Assembly: GCF_000497205.1 (NCBI RefSeq)
Contig: NZ_AYJW01000001.1
Location: forward strand, 62,001 to 126,000
From: Saccharopolyspora rectivirgula DSM 43747
GTDB taxonomy: Bacteria; Actinomycetota; Actinomycetes; Mycobacteriales; Pseudonocardiaceae
DNA length: 64,000 nucleotides
Direction: 5' to 3'
Shown here: piece after piece, positions 28,255 to 37,556 of the stretch
How positions within the stretch are numbered: position 1 is the first letter of the stretch
How the letters are laid out: each line of letters starts with the position of its first letter
Notes under the pieces: generated by a model
What the model saw: only the letters and a program-made list of their open reading frames with translations
Databases searched by the model: none
Told to the model about the DNA's origin: nothing
Position numbers and translations under genes: made by a program

Positions 28255-29036
28255 CAGATAGGCATCTCAAAACCGGCGATCGGGCCGCGCAGCACCGCGA
28301 CCAGCTCTCCCCACAATCCCGTGACCAGCAACACGCCGACCAGAACCAGCAGCACTCCCCCTGCCAACTGAATGGTGCGGGCGCGCCGGCGCAACCAGCC
28401 CGTGCTCCGCACCGCCCAACGCGCTCCCAACGCGAGCAGCACGAACGGAAGCCCGAGACCGAGGCAGTAGGCGGCGACCAGCAGCACGCCGCGCACCGCG
28501 GTACCGGTGTCGACGTCCGTGCCGGCCGCGACCGAGATCACCCCGATGAGGGTGGGCCCCAGGCAAGGCGTCCACCCGAGCCCGAAGACCGCCCCGAGCA
28601 GCGGCGCTCCCCACAACCCCGCCTTCGGCACGCGGTGGATGCGCACATCCCGCTGCAGCGCCGGGACGAAACCGAGGAACACCAGTCCCATCGCGACCGT
28701 GACGAGTCCGCCGATCCGCTGCAGCCACTGCTCGTTGGCCAGCAGCGCGTCCGACAGTCCGAGCAGGAGCAGAGCACCGGCCGCGAAGACGACGCTGAAA
28801 CCGCCGACGAACAGCATCGCCGCACCGGCGACCCGCCAGCGGCCGCGGCGGTTGTGCGCCGCTTCGGCCTCGTTCACCGGAGGCGCTTCCGCCCCGACCA
28901 CGCCGGCCAGGTAAGCCAGGTAACCCGGGACCAGCGGCACCACGCAGGGCGACGCGAAGCTGATTGCCCCCGCCAATGCCGCGATCGCGGCCGCCAACAA
29001 CAGCGGCCCGGACGCGGCGAGCTCAGTGGGGTTCAC
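28254..29036 (-). CDS. ccdA: Thiol-disulfide membrane transporter CcdA
   Basis: Passes reducing equivalents across the membrane to keep apocytochrome c thiols reduced. The 260 residues form six transmembrane helices with one redox cysteine in each repeat: ISFASPCVVPLVPGYLAYL and GLGWTPCLGPTL. I chose GTG at 29036, which starts just before the first helix; its ribosome site is weak. The hairpin at 29144-29179 separates it from tlpA, so it may have its own promoter. Confidence 0.93.
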   Translation of the reverse strand: MNPTELAASGPLLLAAAIAALAGAISFASPCVVPLVPGYLAYLAGVVGAEAPPVNEAEAAHNRRGRWRVAGAAMLFVGGFSVVFAAGALLLLGLSDALLANEQWLQRIGGLVTVAMGLVFLGFVPALQRDVRIHRVPKAGLWGAPLLGAVFGLGWTPCLGPTLIGVISVAAGTDVDTGTAVRGVLLVAAYCLGLGLPFVLLALGARWAVRSTGWLRRRARTIQLAGGVLLVLVGVLLVTGLWGELVAVLRGPIAGFEMPI

Positions 29037-29143
29037 ATCTCGAGGGTAGGTAAACCCGCTTCCGCCACGTGCACCGGGCTCGGTGAACACCACCACATCT
29101 TCCCTGGTGAGCGGGTGAGGAGGAGCGAGCGGGCGGCACGGCA

Positions 29144-29179
29144 GGGGCCAAGGTCCCGATTTTGCAGGACCTTGGCCCC
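29144..29179 (-). terminator. 13-bp perfect hairpin between tlpA and ccdA
   Basis: GGGGCCAAGGTCC (29144-29156) and GGACCTTGGCCCC (29167-29179) enclose a 10-nt loop, 61 nt past the tlpA stop. It probably ends or attenuates transcripts coming from hemL-tlpA before ccdA. No T-run follows. Confidence 0.6.
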
Positions 29180-29240
29180 GAAAGGACTTTCCCGGCATTC
29201 CCGGCGGGAAGCTCGCCGCTCGTCCCGGTGCGCCGCAGCA

Positions 29241-29828
29241 CTAGGCGGCCGGTTCGGCAGCCACCTTCTGCACTTCCGGCAGCAGCTCGCTGGCGAGCAT
29301 CTCGGTGAGGAACACCGCGGCCACCCGGTGCTGGCGGTCCAGCACGATCGTGGCCGGCACGGTGCTGCGCGGGAAGTTCCGCAGCGCCAGCAGGGAACGG
29401 CCCGGCGGGTCGTAGATCGACGGGTAGGTGAGCCCGCGGTCCCGGTGGAAGTCCGCCGCCGCCTGCCGGCTGTCCCGCACGTTGATGCCCAACACCTGGA
29501 CGCCCTGCTCCGCCGTCTTGTCCTGCACTTCCTGCAGGTCGTCGGCTTCCGAACGGCACGGGCCGCACCACGAGCCCCAGATGTTGAGCACCACGACCTG
29601 TCCGGCGAAGTCGTCCAGGTGGATCTGCTCGCCCGGCTCCAGCAAGCTCTCCCCGGACAGGCCGGTGACCCGGCCGCGCTCCTGCGGTTCGTAGTGGATC
29701 CTGGTCTGCCCGCCCGGCGAGACGAAGGTGAATTCGCCGTCGTCAGAACCGGTTCCAGCCGTGCAGCCGGTGAGCAGCACGGCCAGCACCGCGGCGAGCG
29801 GCCCGAGTCGGCTCAGCCACTTCCTCAT
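29241..29828 (-). CDS. tlpA: Lipoprotein thioredoxin, TlpA/ResA-like
   Basis: Extracytoplasmic thiol-disulfide reductase that likely receives electrons from CcdA and reduces apocytochrome c. The 195 residues have a lipobox LLTGC (C22), a thioredoxin fold with active site WGSWCGPCRSEADDLQ, and the cis-proline loop FPRSTVPATIVLD. The ATG at 29828 overlaps the stop of the phosphatase-like gene as ATGA. Confidence 0.93.
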   Translation of the reverse strand: MRKWLSRLGPLAAVLAVLLTGCTAGTGSDDGEFTFVSPGGQTRIHYEPQERGRVTGLSGESLLEPGEQIHLDDFAGQVVVLNIWGSWCGPCRSEADDLQEVQDKTAEQGVQVLGINVRDSRQAAADFHRDRGLTYPSIYDPPGRSLLALRNFPRSTVPATIVLDRQHRVAAVFLTEMLASELLPEVQKVAAEPAA

Positions 29829-30460
29829 GCGCCGGTCACCTTCGGGTCCGTCTCCCCGGCCGGCTCGACGTAGGCGATCCGGACCAGTTCCTCGTCCCGG
29901 AACACCAGGCTGGTCACCGAAGCCAACGAGCACTGCCGGTGCCGCGGGTCGTGCCACATCCGCCTGCCTTCCAAGAACCTGCGCAGCGTCCAGATCGGCA
30001 GCTGGTGGGACACGCACACCGCCTCGTGGCCCTCCGCCTGCTGCCGCGCCCGGTGCACCGCACCGAGCATCCGGTGCGCGATCTGCAGGTACGGCTCCCC
30101 CCACGAAGGACGGAACGGATTCCACAACTTCGGCCAGTGCCGCGGCGAACGCAGCGCCCCGTCGCCGACCGAGACCCGCAGTCCCTCGAACTTGTTGTCC
30201 GCCTCGATCAGCCGCTCGTCGGTGTCCACCTCGAGCTGGCAGAGCGCAGCGATCGGCGCCGCGGTCTGCTGGGCCCGTTCCAGCGGCGAAGCGACCACTT
30301 TCCGGATGGCCCGGCCGGCCAGGAACTCCGCCACCATCTTCGCTTGCTGCTCCCCCCGGTCGGACAGCCGGTAGCCCGGCAGCCGTCCGTAGAGGATTCC
30401 CTCGGGGTTGTGCACCTCACCGTGTCGAACCAGGTGCACCACGGTCTTCTGTCCACTCAT
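29825..30460 (-). CDS. Histidine phosphatase (phosphoglycerate mutase-like) family protein
   Basis: The 211-residue product has the RHG motif [13 protein letters not shown] near the N-terminus, [14 protein letters not shown], the acid residue region DERLIEADN, and the second histidine in [19 protein letters not shown]. The substrate is unknown; it is not the glycolytic enzyme, which lies at 54494-55231. Stop/start overlaps with both hemL (ATGA at 30457-30460) and tlpA place it inside the haem/cytochrome operon, a position shared with mycobacteria. Confidence 0.88.
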   Translation of the reverse strand: MSGQKTVVHLVRHGEVHNPEGILYGRLPGYRLSDRGEQQAKMVAEFLAGRAIRKVVASPLERAQQTAAPIAALCQLEVDTDERLIEADNKFEGLRVSVGDGALRSPRHWPKLWNPFRPSWGEPYLQIAHRMLGAVHRARQQAEGHEAVCVSHQLPIWTLRRFLEGRRMWHDPRHRQCSLASVTSLVFRDEELVRIAYVEPAGETDPKVTGA

Positions 30461-31809
30461 GCCTGCTCCGGAGGAGTCGCCGCGGCGGCGGCCCGAGCCG
30501 CGTGCGGCAGTGCCGCCTCGATCGTCTCGAAGGCCTCGTCGTCCATCGCCGCGTTGACGAACCAGCACTCGAACGCGCTCGGCGGCGGGTACACCCCGCG
30601 CTTGAGCAGCTCGTGGAAGAACGGGCCGTACCGCCAGGCCTGCTGGTCCTGCACCTGCTCGTAGTTGTGCGCCGGGGACTCCCGGAACACCACGCTGAAC
30701 AGGTTCCCGGCGACCGAGAGCTGGTGCGCCACCCCCGCTTCGGTCAGCGCCCGGGTCACCATCCCGCCCAAGCGCTCGGCGTTGCGGTCCAGAGCCGCGT
30801 AGACGTCCTCGTCCGCGGCCCGCAGGTTGGCCAGACCGGCGGCCACCGCCACCGGGTTCCCGGCGAGCGTGCCCGCCTGGTACACCGGGCCGGACGGCGC
30901 CAGGTGGGCCATGACCTCGGCCCGCCCGCCGAACGCGGCGGCCGGCAGCCCGCCCGACATCACCTTGCCGAAGGTGTACAGGTCACCGGCGACCCCGTCC
31001 AGGCCGTACCACCCGGCGCGGGAAACCCGGAAACCGGTCAGCACCTCGTCCATGATCAGCAGGGCGCCGTGCTCCCGGGTGATCTCCCGCAGGCCGGCGT
31101 TGAACCCGGGCTGCGGCGCGAGCGCGCCCATGTTCCCGGCCGCCGCTTCGGTGATCACCGCGGCGATCTCCGAGCCGTGCTCGGCGAAGGTCTGGCGCAC
31201 CGCCTCGAGGTCGTTGTACGGCAGCACCAGCGTGTCCGCGGCCTGCGCCCCGGTGACCCCGGGCGAAGTCGGCAGCCCCAGCGTGGCCACCCCGGAGCCG
31301 GCGCTGGCCAGCAGCGAGTCCACGTGCCCGTGGTAGCAGCCGGCGAACTTGACGATCTTGCGGCGGCCGGTGAAACCACGGGCCAGCCGCACCGCGCTCA
31401 TCGTGGCCTCGGTCCCGGAGTTGACCAACCGGACCTGTTCGACCGGCTCCACCCGGTCGATGATCTCCTGCGCTAGCTCGATCTCCCCGGCGCTGGGGGT
31501 GCCGAAGGACAGCCCGCCCGACGCGGCGTCCCGCACCGCGCGCACCACATCGGGATGGGCGTGGCCGTTGATCATCGGCCCCCAGGAGGAGACCAGGTCG
31601 ACGTACCGGTTGTCGTCGGCGTCCCACAGGTACGGCCCCGATCCGCGGACCATGAAGCGCGGCGTCCCACCGACCGACTGGAACGCGCGAACCGGTGAGT
31701 TCACCCCGCCCGGGGTGACCTTCCTGGCGCGGTCGAACAGTTCGCGAGACCGCGGAGCCGGATCATCCTTCGAGTTCGAAGCGGGATTAGCAGGAGTTTC
31801 GGCAGTCAC
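30457..31809 (-). CDS. hemL: Glutamate-1-semialdehyde 2,1-aminomutase
   Basis: PLP enzyme that forms 5-aminolevulinate, the haem precursor, from the HemA product. The 450-residue protein has [37 protein letters not shown] and the PLP lysine K282 in [19 protein letters not shown]. The start is GTG at 31809; no strong ribosome site is visible. It lies at the far end of the haem cluster, separated from hemB by the membrane-protein genes. Confidence 0.96.
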   Translation of the reverse strand: MTAETPANPASNSKDDPAPRSRELFDRARKVTPGGVNSPVRAFQSVGGTPRFMVRGSGPYLWDADDNRYVDLVSSWGPMINGHAHPDVVRAVRDAASGGLSFGTPSAGEIELAQEIIDRVEPVEQVRLVNSGTEATMSAVRLARGFTGRRKIVKFAGCYHGHVDSLLASAGSGVATLGLPTSPGVTGAQAADTLVLPYNDLEAVRQTFAEHGSEIAAVITEAAAGNMGALAPQPGFNAGLREITREHGALLIMDEVLTGFRVSRAGWYGLDGVAGDLYTFGKVMSGGLPAAAFGGRAEVMAHLAPSGPVYQAGTLAGNPVAVAAGLANLRAADEDVYAALDRNAERLGGMVTRALTEAGVAHQLSVAGNLFSVVFRESPAHNYEQVQDQQAWRYGPFFHELLKRGVYPPPSAFECWFVNAAMDDEAFETIEAALPHAARAAAAATPPEQA

Positions 31810-31854
31810 GACCCCAGTGTGACAGGCTGCGCGGCGTGCGCCGGACCACCCCGG

Positions 31855-32178
31855 TCAGTACCGCTGCCTCCGCTGCCGCAGCTGCAGCACCCGGCGACCG
31901 GCGTCCACCAGCAGCAGGCCGGACAGCATGCCCAGCATGATCCCGATCGTCAGCCAGTTGCCGAAGGAGCGGGTGACGGTGTCCAGCCCGGCGTCGGAAA
32001 TCCCCAGGTGGATGGTCACGCTGCCGTTGCCCCACGACCGCTGGGCGGCGTACCCCAGTCCGAGCGCGGCCAGCACCTCCACCCCGGCCAGCAACGGGCC
32101 CCGGGCAGCGGTCGCCGGCTCGCCGGACCGCTCGCCTCCTGCTGGTACCTGCTCCGGACGCGATTCCACGAACGTCAC
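31855..32178 (-). CDS. Small membrane protein of unknown function
   Basis: 107 residues from GTG 32178. There is one hydrophobic segment near 30-46 (LLAGVEVLAALGLGYAA), a hydrophilic stretch with SVTIHLGISDAGLDTVTRSF, and a second helix near 75-92 (LTIGIMLGMLSGLLLVDAG), ending in basic residues. Codon use is coding-like. I do not recognise a family. It lies between hemL and a run of other small membrane proteins. Confidence 0.6.
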   Translation of the reverse strand: MTFVESRPEQVPAGGERSGEPATAARGPLLAGVEVLAALGLGYAAQRSWGNGSVTIHLGISDAGLDTVTRSFGNWLTIGIMLGMLSGLLLVDAGRRVLQLRQRRQRY

Positions 32179-32206
32179 CCGACCAGGCTCTCACGTCGCG
32201 GCAGCA

Positions 32207-32644
32207 CTAGCGGTCCTCCACCAGCCGGGCCAGCTGGGCGCTCAGCTCCTCGGGGGCCTTGGCCCAGGCCAGCACCACCTCACCGCTGGTCAGCCGCAGC
32301 GGCACCGCGGTGGTTCCCCGGGGCACCGTCCAACTGCCGCCCAGCACCCGGGCACCCACCGGGGTGCCCACCTCGCTGACCGCGTCGATGCGGGACACCG
32401 GCAGCTCCTCGCGCCCCTGCCGCAGGGTGGTGGTGGTCAGCCGCACCGAGCACAACCGCCGGCGGCCGTACACCCACAACGCGGTCGCCAGGGTGAAGAC
32501 CCCGCCGATGAGCAACCACCACCCCAGGTGCCGCGGCCCCGGGGACCCGATCTCCACCAGCGCGCCCAGCGCGGCGAACAGCGGCCCCCAGCACAGGGGC
32601 CACCAGCTGCTGCCGCGCTCGGCATACCGGACTCGTTCGCTCAT
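32207..32644 (-). CDS. DUF3093-like membrane protein with C-terminal beta domain
   Basis: The 145-residue product has two N-terminal helices (near 13-32 and 42-60) then a soluble part rich in beta strands (RLCSVRLTTTTLRQGREELP, GGSWTVPRGTTAVPLRLTSG) resembling a pleckstrin-like fold. It is probably related to DUF3093 proteins; this is a family guess from layout. ATG 32644 overlaps the stop of the next upstream gene as ATGA. Confidence 0.6.
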   Translation of the reverse strand: MSERVRYAERGSSWWPLCWGPLFAALGALVEIGSPGPRHLGWWLLIGGVFTLATALWVYGRRRLCSVRLTTTTLRQGREELPVSRIDAVSEVGTPVGARVLGGSWTVPRGTTAVPLRLTSGEVVLAWAKAPEELSAQLARLVEDR

Positions 32645-33069
32645 CGCTCCCCGGTCAACCAGTCCGTGCTGGCGCGCTGCCACAGGAACACCGCGGCCAG
32701 CACCCCGATCACCAGCACCACGGCCTGCACGCTGAACACCGCCCCGGTGCCCAGCACCATCACCAGGTGGCACAGCGCCACCACCGACAGGGCGATCCGA
32801 GCCCAGTGCTGCTGGCGGAACAGCAGCGCACCGAAACCGAAGTAGGCGGCGGCGAACAGCACCGCCAACGCGGTGTTGGTCCACAGCAACCGCTCCGCTC
32901 GGCTGGTGGCCTCCTCCGGCGCGACCAGGCCGCTTTCCAGCACCTGCTGCGGCAGCTCGGCCCGGCCCGCCCACATCAACCCCGTCTGCAGCAGCAAGAA
33001 CAGCGCCACGATCCACCACAGCACCACGGCCAGCACCAGCTGCCGAGGCGGTCGCGGCGCTGCGGTCAT
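32641..33069 (-). CDS. Four-helix membrane protein, divergent member of the tandem family
   Basis: 142 residues with four hydrophobic helices. The third region QHWARIALSVVALCHLVMV resembles the shared NWARVVLxI motif of the three larger genes upstream, so it is probably a distant tandem duplicate that lost the terminal motif. Both ends overlap neighbours as ATGA (33066-33069 and 32641-32644). Its function is unknown. Confidence 0.6.
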   Translation of the reverse strand: MTAAPRPPRQLVLAVVLWWIVALFLLLQTGLMWAGRAELPQQVLESGLVAPEEATSRAERLLWTNTALAVLFAAAYFGFGALLFRQQHWARIALSVVALCHLVMVLGTGAVFSVQAVVLVIGVLAAVFLWQRASTDWLTGER

Positions 33070-33740
33070 GCCTGCCTCGCCGCGTTGAAGTACCAGTTGG
33101 AGGGCTTCAAGTAGACCAGCACGAGGAAGGCGATCATGCCAAGACCGCTGATCGCCTGGTCGAGGACGGTCACCACGAGGAACGAGGTGGGCATCTCAAC
33201 GCCCTCCAGCGACCCGTACCCCCCGGTGCCGAGCCCGCTGGCCAGCCCGGAGATCACGTTGAGCAGCCAGATGGCGGCGAAGATGGTCAGCACCACGCGC
33301 GCCCAGTTGCGGCCCGCTCGCATCTTGAAGCCGAACAAGATCCACAGCGCGGTGAGGATCAGCATGAGCACGGTGACGAAGATGGAGACGCCGAACACCA
33401 GCCCCTGGGCGAACTGGGAGAAGCCGTCCTGCACCTCGGCGACGTACTCGTCGGTGGCCACCTCCTGGCGGAAGGCCTGGTCGACGGCCTTCTGCGCGAG
33501 GAAGAAGCTCAGCACGTTGAAGATCACGGCCAGCAGCGGCACCGCCACCGCGATCCAGAACGCCGCTTCCACGGTCTTCGGCCGCGGCACCCGGGGCGGG
33601 GTCGGCGCGGGCGGAGCGGCGTACGGGTTCGGCGCCTGCGGCAGCGGTCCGGACTGCGGGACGGGGTGCGGCCCCGTGCCACCAGCCGCCTGCGGCGGGT
33701 AGCCCGAGGGCTGCTGCCAGGGATTCTGCGGAGAACTCAC
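33066..33740 (-). CDS. Four-helix membrane protein, tandem family member A
   Basis: 224 residues: a Pro/Gln-rich cytoplasmic tail of about 55 residues, then four transmembrane helices. It shares GRNWARVVLTIFAAIWLL and the C-terminal KPSNWYFNAA with the next two genes, showing tandem duplication. It starts at GTG 33740; a TTG two codons earlier is possible. Similar genes follow hemB in mycobacteria, from memory. The role is unknown, but the position suggests a link to haem or cytochrome maturation. Confidence 0.65.
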   Translation of the reverse strand: MSSPQNPWQQPSGYPPQAAGGTGPHPVPQSGPLPQAPNPYAAPPAPTPPRVPRPKTVEAAFWIAVAVPLLAVIFNVLSFFLAQKAVDQAFRQEVATDEYVAEVQDGFSQFAQGLVFGVSIFVTVLMLILTALWILFGFKMRAGRNWARVVLTIFAAIWLLNVISGLASGLGTGGYGSLEGVEMPTSFLVVTVLDQAISGLGMIAFLVLVYLKPSNWYFNAARQA

Positions 33741-33791
33741 GCGCAAACAGTATGGATCTTCGCGCCGACTTGTCCACCAGATCCGGAAAAG

Positions 33792-34340
33792 TCACCGTCG
33801 TCGGGAGAGCTGGAAGTACTCGTTGGACGAGTGCAGGTGCACCAGCAGCAGCGTGGCGCCGACCGAGAGCACCTGCACCACGGCGAGCAGGGTTTCTCCG
33901 CTGAGCGCGGAGCTGCTGAAGACGCTCTGCGCGGCCAGCAGGATCCACACCGCGCCCAAGACGGTGACCGCCACCCGAGCCCAGTTGCGCCCCCGGCGCA
34001 TGAAGTGCAGCAGCGCGATCCACACCCCGGCGACGAGCACCAGCGCCAGCACCGCCACCAGCACGGTCACCTGCCGCAGCGCGCGGATCTGCTCCAAGGT
34101 GAAGCGCTGCCCGTCCGCGGTGCGCATCTGCTCCACCATGGCCCGCAGTTCGGCGTCCGACACGGACAGCACCGAGAACGCGAAGATCGCGAAACCCACG
34201 AGCACGCTGAACAAGCCGGCCCAGAACGCCAGCTCCACCGAACTCGGCCGGGACGCCCGACCGGATCCCCCCGGCACCGGGCGGTGCGCGCCCCCGGCCC
34301 CATGCGACTCCGCCACCTCGTCAGAGTAGCCAGCCCCCAT
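33792..34340 (-). CDS. Four-helix membrane protein, tandem family member B
   Basis: 182 residues with a Gly/Arg/Pro-rich leader and four helices. It contains GRNWARVAVTVLGAVWILL and ends with HLHSSNEYFQLSRRR, parallel to its neighbours. The second extracytoplasmic loop (MVEQMRTADGQRFTLEQI) is acidic and differs between members. The start is ATG 34340; GTG 34319 is an alternative. Its function is unknown. Confidence 0.65.
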   Translation of the reverse strand: MGAGYSDEVAESHGAGGAHRPVPGGSGRASRPSSVELAFWAGLFSVLVGFAIFAFSVLSVSDAELRAMVEQMRTADGQRFTLEQIRALRQVTVLVAVLALVLVAGVWIALLHFMRRGRNWARVAVTVLGAVWILLAAQSVFSSSALSGETLLAVVQVLSVGATLLLVHLHSSNEYFQLSRRR

Positions 34341-34367
34341 CGGGCCGGCCAGCGGAAAACCTCCTGG

Positions 34368-34940
34368 TCAGTACCCCTGCCAGGGGGTGCCGAGCTGGTA
34401 CCGCGGGCGGTTGGTGGCGTGGAAGTAGCGGTTCACCGAGGGGTGGAACAACAGCACCACCGCGGCGGCCTCCAGCAGCATGATCACCACGCTGAACAGC
34501 ACCTGCGAGAGCGTGAGCGGTTGCGCGGTGAGCTGCTCCACCGCATCGGAACCGAGCGCGGCGAGGGTGAGCACCGACAGCAGGGTCAGCACCACGTAGC
34601 CGGCGCCGTAGATCGACAGCACCACCCGAACCCAGTTCCGCCCCTGCAGCAACCGGTTGGTCAGGCGCACCACCACCAGCAGGATCAGCGCCTGCAGCAG
34701 CAGCGCGAACAGGATTCCGCTGTTGGCCGCGGCGTCGATCTGGTCCTGCGGCAAGTCCGGCTGGGCCTTGTGCAGGACGTCGATGAGGGCCTCCCGGTCG
34801 GCCAGCTGCCAGATGGTGCGCAGCGCGCTGACGAGCGCCGCGACGATCCACAGCATCCGGGAGATCAGCAGGAACCGCGGTGGTTGCGGCTTGTTCTCCT
34901 CGGCACCGGAGGTGTCCGCTCGACCGTTCGCCTGCGTCAT
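34368..34940 (-). CDS. Four-helix membrane protein, tandem family member C, coupled to hemB
   Basis: 190 residues with four helices, [19 protein letters not shown] and the C-terminal [16 protein letters not shown] motif. The loop after helix 1 ([20 protein letters not shown]) is predicted helical. Its ATG at 34940 overlaps the hemB stop as ATGA, so it is translated with hemB. The function is unknown, but coupling to a haem enzyme is consistent. Confidence 0.68.
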   Translation of the reverse strand: MTQANGRADTSGAEENKPQPPRFLLISRMLWIVAALVSALRTIWQLADREALIDVLHKAQPDLPQDQIDAAANSGILFALLLQALILLVVVRLTNRLLQGRNWVRVVLSIYGAGYVVLTLLSVLTLAALGSDAVEQLTAQPLTLSQVLFSVVIMLLEAAAVVLLFHPSVNRYFHATNRPRYQLGTPWQGY

Positions 34941-35920
34941 CGCCTCACACCCTGCAACCAGCGAGCTGCCTGCACCGCCCAGTAGGTCAGCACGATGTCC
35001 GCCCCGGCCCGCCGGATGGCGGTCAGCGATTCCAGCACGGTCCGCTCGCGCTCCAACCAGCCGTTGGCCACCGCGGCTTCGATCATGGCGTACTCGCCGG
35101 ACACCTGGTAGGCGGCCACCGGCACGTCGCTGATCGAGGCCACCTCGCTGAGCACGTCCAAGTAGGACATGGCCGGTTTGACCATGACCATGTCGGCGCC
35201 TTCGGCGAGGTCCAGCTCGGTCTCCCGGATCGCCTCCCGGGCGTTGGCCGGGTCCTGCTGGTAGGTGGCGCGGTCCCCCTTGAGCTGGGAGTCCACCGCC
35301 TCCCGGAACGGGCCGTAGAAGGCCGAGGCGTACTTCGCCGAGTAGGCCAGGATGGAGGTGTCCGCGAAGCCGGTGGCGTCGAGCGATTCGCGGATCACGC
35401 CGACCTGGCCGTCCATCATGCCGCTGGGGGCGACCACGTGCGCACCGGACTGCGCCTGCGCCACCGCCATCTCCCCGTAGATCTGCAGGGTGCGGTCGTT
35501 GTCCACGGTGCCGTTCTCGGCGAGCACCCCGCAGTGGCCGTGGTCGGTGAACTCGTCCAGGCACAGGTCGGCCATCAGCACCGTCGCGTCACCGACCTCC
35601 GAGGCCAGATCGCGCAGCGCCACGTTGAGGATCCCCTCCGGGTCCACCGCTCCCGACCCCATCGGGTCGTGCTTCTCCGGCACCCCGAACAGCATCAGGC
35701 CACCGACACCGGCTTCCACCGCTTCCACCGCCGCTTTCCGCAGCGAGTCGCGGGTGTGCTGGACGACCCCCGGCATCGAGGAGATCTCGACGGGTTCGGT
35801 GGCGCCTTCCCGGACGAACATCGGCAGCACCAGGTGCCGCGGTTCCACGGAGGTTTCGGAGACCAGACGGCGCAGCGCTGGGGTGCGGCGCAATCGGCGC
35901 GGGCGGTCCGACGGGAACAT
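34937..35920 (-). CDS. hemB: Delta-aminolevulinic acid dehydratase (porphobilinogen synthase)
   Basis: Condenses two 5-aminolevulinates to porphobilinogen. The 327-residue protein contains [16 protein letters not shown], the metal region [14 protein letters not shown], and two Schiff-base lysine regions, [13 protein letters not shown] and [10 protein letters not shown]. The metal region keeps two of the three cysteines of zinc-type enzymes with an Asp at the middle position. The ATG at 35920 has AGAGGAG 5 nt before it. Confidence 0.96.
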   Translation of the reverse strand: MFPSDRPRRLRRTPALRRLVSETSVEPRHLVLPMFVREGATEPVEISSMPGVVQHTRDSLRKAAVEAVEAGVGGLMLFGVPEKHDPMGSGAVDPEGILNVALRDLASEVGDATVLMADLCLDEFTDHGHCGVLAENGTVDNDRTLQIYGEMAVAQAQSGAHVVAPSGMMDGQVGVIRESLDATGFADTSILAYSAKYASAFYGPFREAVDSQLKGDRATYQQDPANAREAIRETELDLAEGADMVMVKPAMSYLDVLSEVASISDVPVAAYQVSGEYAMIEAAVANGWLERERTVLESLTAIRRAGADIVLTYWAVQAARWLQGVRR

Positions 35921-35970
35921 GGCAACTCCTCTGTGGAAATCCGGGGAAGTTCAGGGACCAGAATCCGGCA

Positions 35971-36000
35971 CCGGCCGGGTGGCGCGTGCCACCCGGCCGG
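35971..36000 (-). terminator. Perfect 13-bp hairpin between hemD and hemB
   Basis: CCGGCCGGGTGGC (35971-35983) and its exact complement (35988-36000) with a GCGT tetraloop begin 6 nt past the hemD stop. All pairs but one in the stem are GC. It may terminate or attenuate rex-hemACD transcripts before hemB, which then would need its own promoter in the remaining 50 nt. Confidence 0.6.
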
Positions 36001-36005
36001 GACGG

Positions 36006-37538
36006 TCAGCTGCGGCGGGTCCGCTTGGCCTTGCGCGGCGGCGGGAGGGCGCCCTCCGCGCGGAGCTTCGCCGCGTGGGCGGCGAGGCAGTCCACCAGTT
36101 CCTCCACCCGCGGGTTCTCCGGCTGCACGTCGACGCGCAGACCGAACTCCCGCGCGGTTTCGGCGGTCTTCGGGCCGATGCAAGCCACCAGCGTGCGGGC
36201 GTGCGGCTTGCCGGCGATGCCCACCAGGTTGCGAACCGTGGAGGAGGAGGTGAAGCACACCGCGTCGAACCCACCGGTCTTGATCATCTCGCGGGTCTCG
36301 GCCGGCGGCGGCGCGGCGCGCACGGTCCGGTAGGCGGTGACGTCGTCCACTTCCCAGCCGCGCTCCTGCAGCCCGGCGGACAGCGTCTCGGTGGCGATGT
36401 CCGCGCGCGGCAGCAGCACCCGGTTGACCGGGTCGAGCACGTCGTCGTACGGCGGGAAGTCCTGCAGCAGGCCCTCGCTGGACTGCTGGCCGGACGGCAG
36501 CAGCTCCGGCGTGATGCCGAAGGAGCGGACCTTCTCCGCGGTGGCCTCCCCGACGCAAGCGATCTTGACGCCGGAGAACGCCCGCGCGTCCAGGCCGAAC
36601 TCGTTGAACTTCTCCCACACGGCGCGAACCGCGTTGGCCGAGGTGAACACCACCCACTGGTAGCGGCCGTCCACCAGGCCCTTCACCGCGCGCTCCATCT
36701 GCGCCGGGCTGCGCGGGGGTTCCACCGAGATCGTGGGGACCTCGTGCGACACCGCACCGTGCGACCACAGCCGATCGGTCATCACCCCGGCCTGGTCCTT
36801 GGTGCGGGGCACCAGCACCTTCCAGCCGTACAGGGCGCGGGATTCCCACCACGAGAGCTTGGCGCGGTCGGCGATCACGTCGCCGATCGTCACCACGAGC
36901 TGCCCCTGCAGCTCGCCGGCGTCCGCGGCCAGCGAAGCGAGGGTGGTCTCGATGGTGCGCTGCTGCACCGTGGTCCCGGAAGCGGTCACCGCCACCGGGG
37001 TCTGCGGCGCCCTGCCGTGCTCGGTCAGCGCCGAGGCGGCCTCGGCCAGGTGGCTGCCGGTGGTGTGCAGGACCAGCGGCCCGGGCACGGCGGCCAAGCC
37101 GGCCCAGTCCACGTCGTTCTTGACGTCGACCTCGGTGTGCACCGGCCCCAGCGCGATGCCCGCGTAGGAGGGCACCGCCGCACCGGCCGTGACACCGGGA
37201 ACGACGTCGAAGGTGGCACCGGCCTTGGCGACCTCCTGGACCTCGCGGATCACCGCTTCGGCGGTCAGCGGGTCACCGGCCACCAGCCGGACGACCGATC
37301 TGCCGGTCGCTGCTTCGTTGGCCAGGTCTTTGGCGACGTCGGCCGGCTCGCCGACGGCGGGGCGCACTTCGGCGCCGTCCGCGGCGAGGCCGACGATGTC
37401 GGCGGGAACATCCGGGTCGGTCACCAGCAGCGAAGCACTGGTGATCACGTCCCGCCCCCGGACGGTGAGCAGCCCGGCATCACCGGGACCGGAGCCCACG
37501 AAAGCAATTCGTCCGGGAGTCTTACCTGCTCGGGTCAT
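36006..37538 (-). CDS. hemD: Bifunctional uroporphyrinogen III methyltransferase/uroporphyrinogen III synthase
   Basis: A fusion of about 510 residues. The first half is a CobA-type SAM methyltransferase (GRIAFVGSGPGDAGLLTVRG, VVRLVAGDPL, VVPGVTAGAAVPSYAGI), which leads to sirohaem and corrinoids. The second half, from about residue 255, is a HemD domain (WWESRALYGWKVLVPRTKDQ, VFTSANAVRAVWE, FTSSSTVRNLVGIAG), which closes uroporphyrinogen III. Such fusions are usual in actinobacteria. I use ATG 37538, with GGGGAG 7 nt upstream, over ATG 37553. It ends in a basic tail. Confidence 0.94.
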   Translation of the reverse strand: MTRAGKTPGRIAFVGSGPGDAGLLTVRGRDVITSASLLVTDPDVPADIVGLAADGAEVRPAVGEPADVAKDLANEAATGRSVVRLVAGDPLTAEAVIREVQEVAKAGATFDVVPGVTAGAAVPSYAGIALGPVHTEVDVKNDVDWAGLAAVPGPLVLHTTGSHLAEAASALTEHGRAPQTPVAVTASGTTVQQRTIETTLASLAADAGELQGQLVVTIGDVIADRAKLSWWESRALYGWKVLVPRTKDQAGVMTDRLWSHGAVSHEVPTISVEPPRSPAQMERAVKGLVDGRYQWVVFTSANAVRAVWEKFNEFGLDARAFSGVKIACVGEATAEKVRSFGITPELLPSGQQSSEGLLQDFPPYDDVLDPVNRVLLPRADIATETLSAGLQERGWEVDDVTAYRTVRAAPPPAETREMIKTGGFDAVCFTSSSTVRNLVGIAGKPHARTLVACIGPKTAETAREFGLRVDVQPENPRVEELVDCLAAHAAKLRAEGALPPPRKAKRTRRS

Positions 37539-37556
37539 CAGGGCACTCCCCATCAA

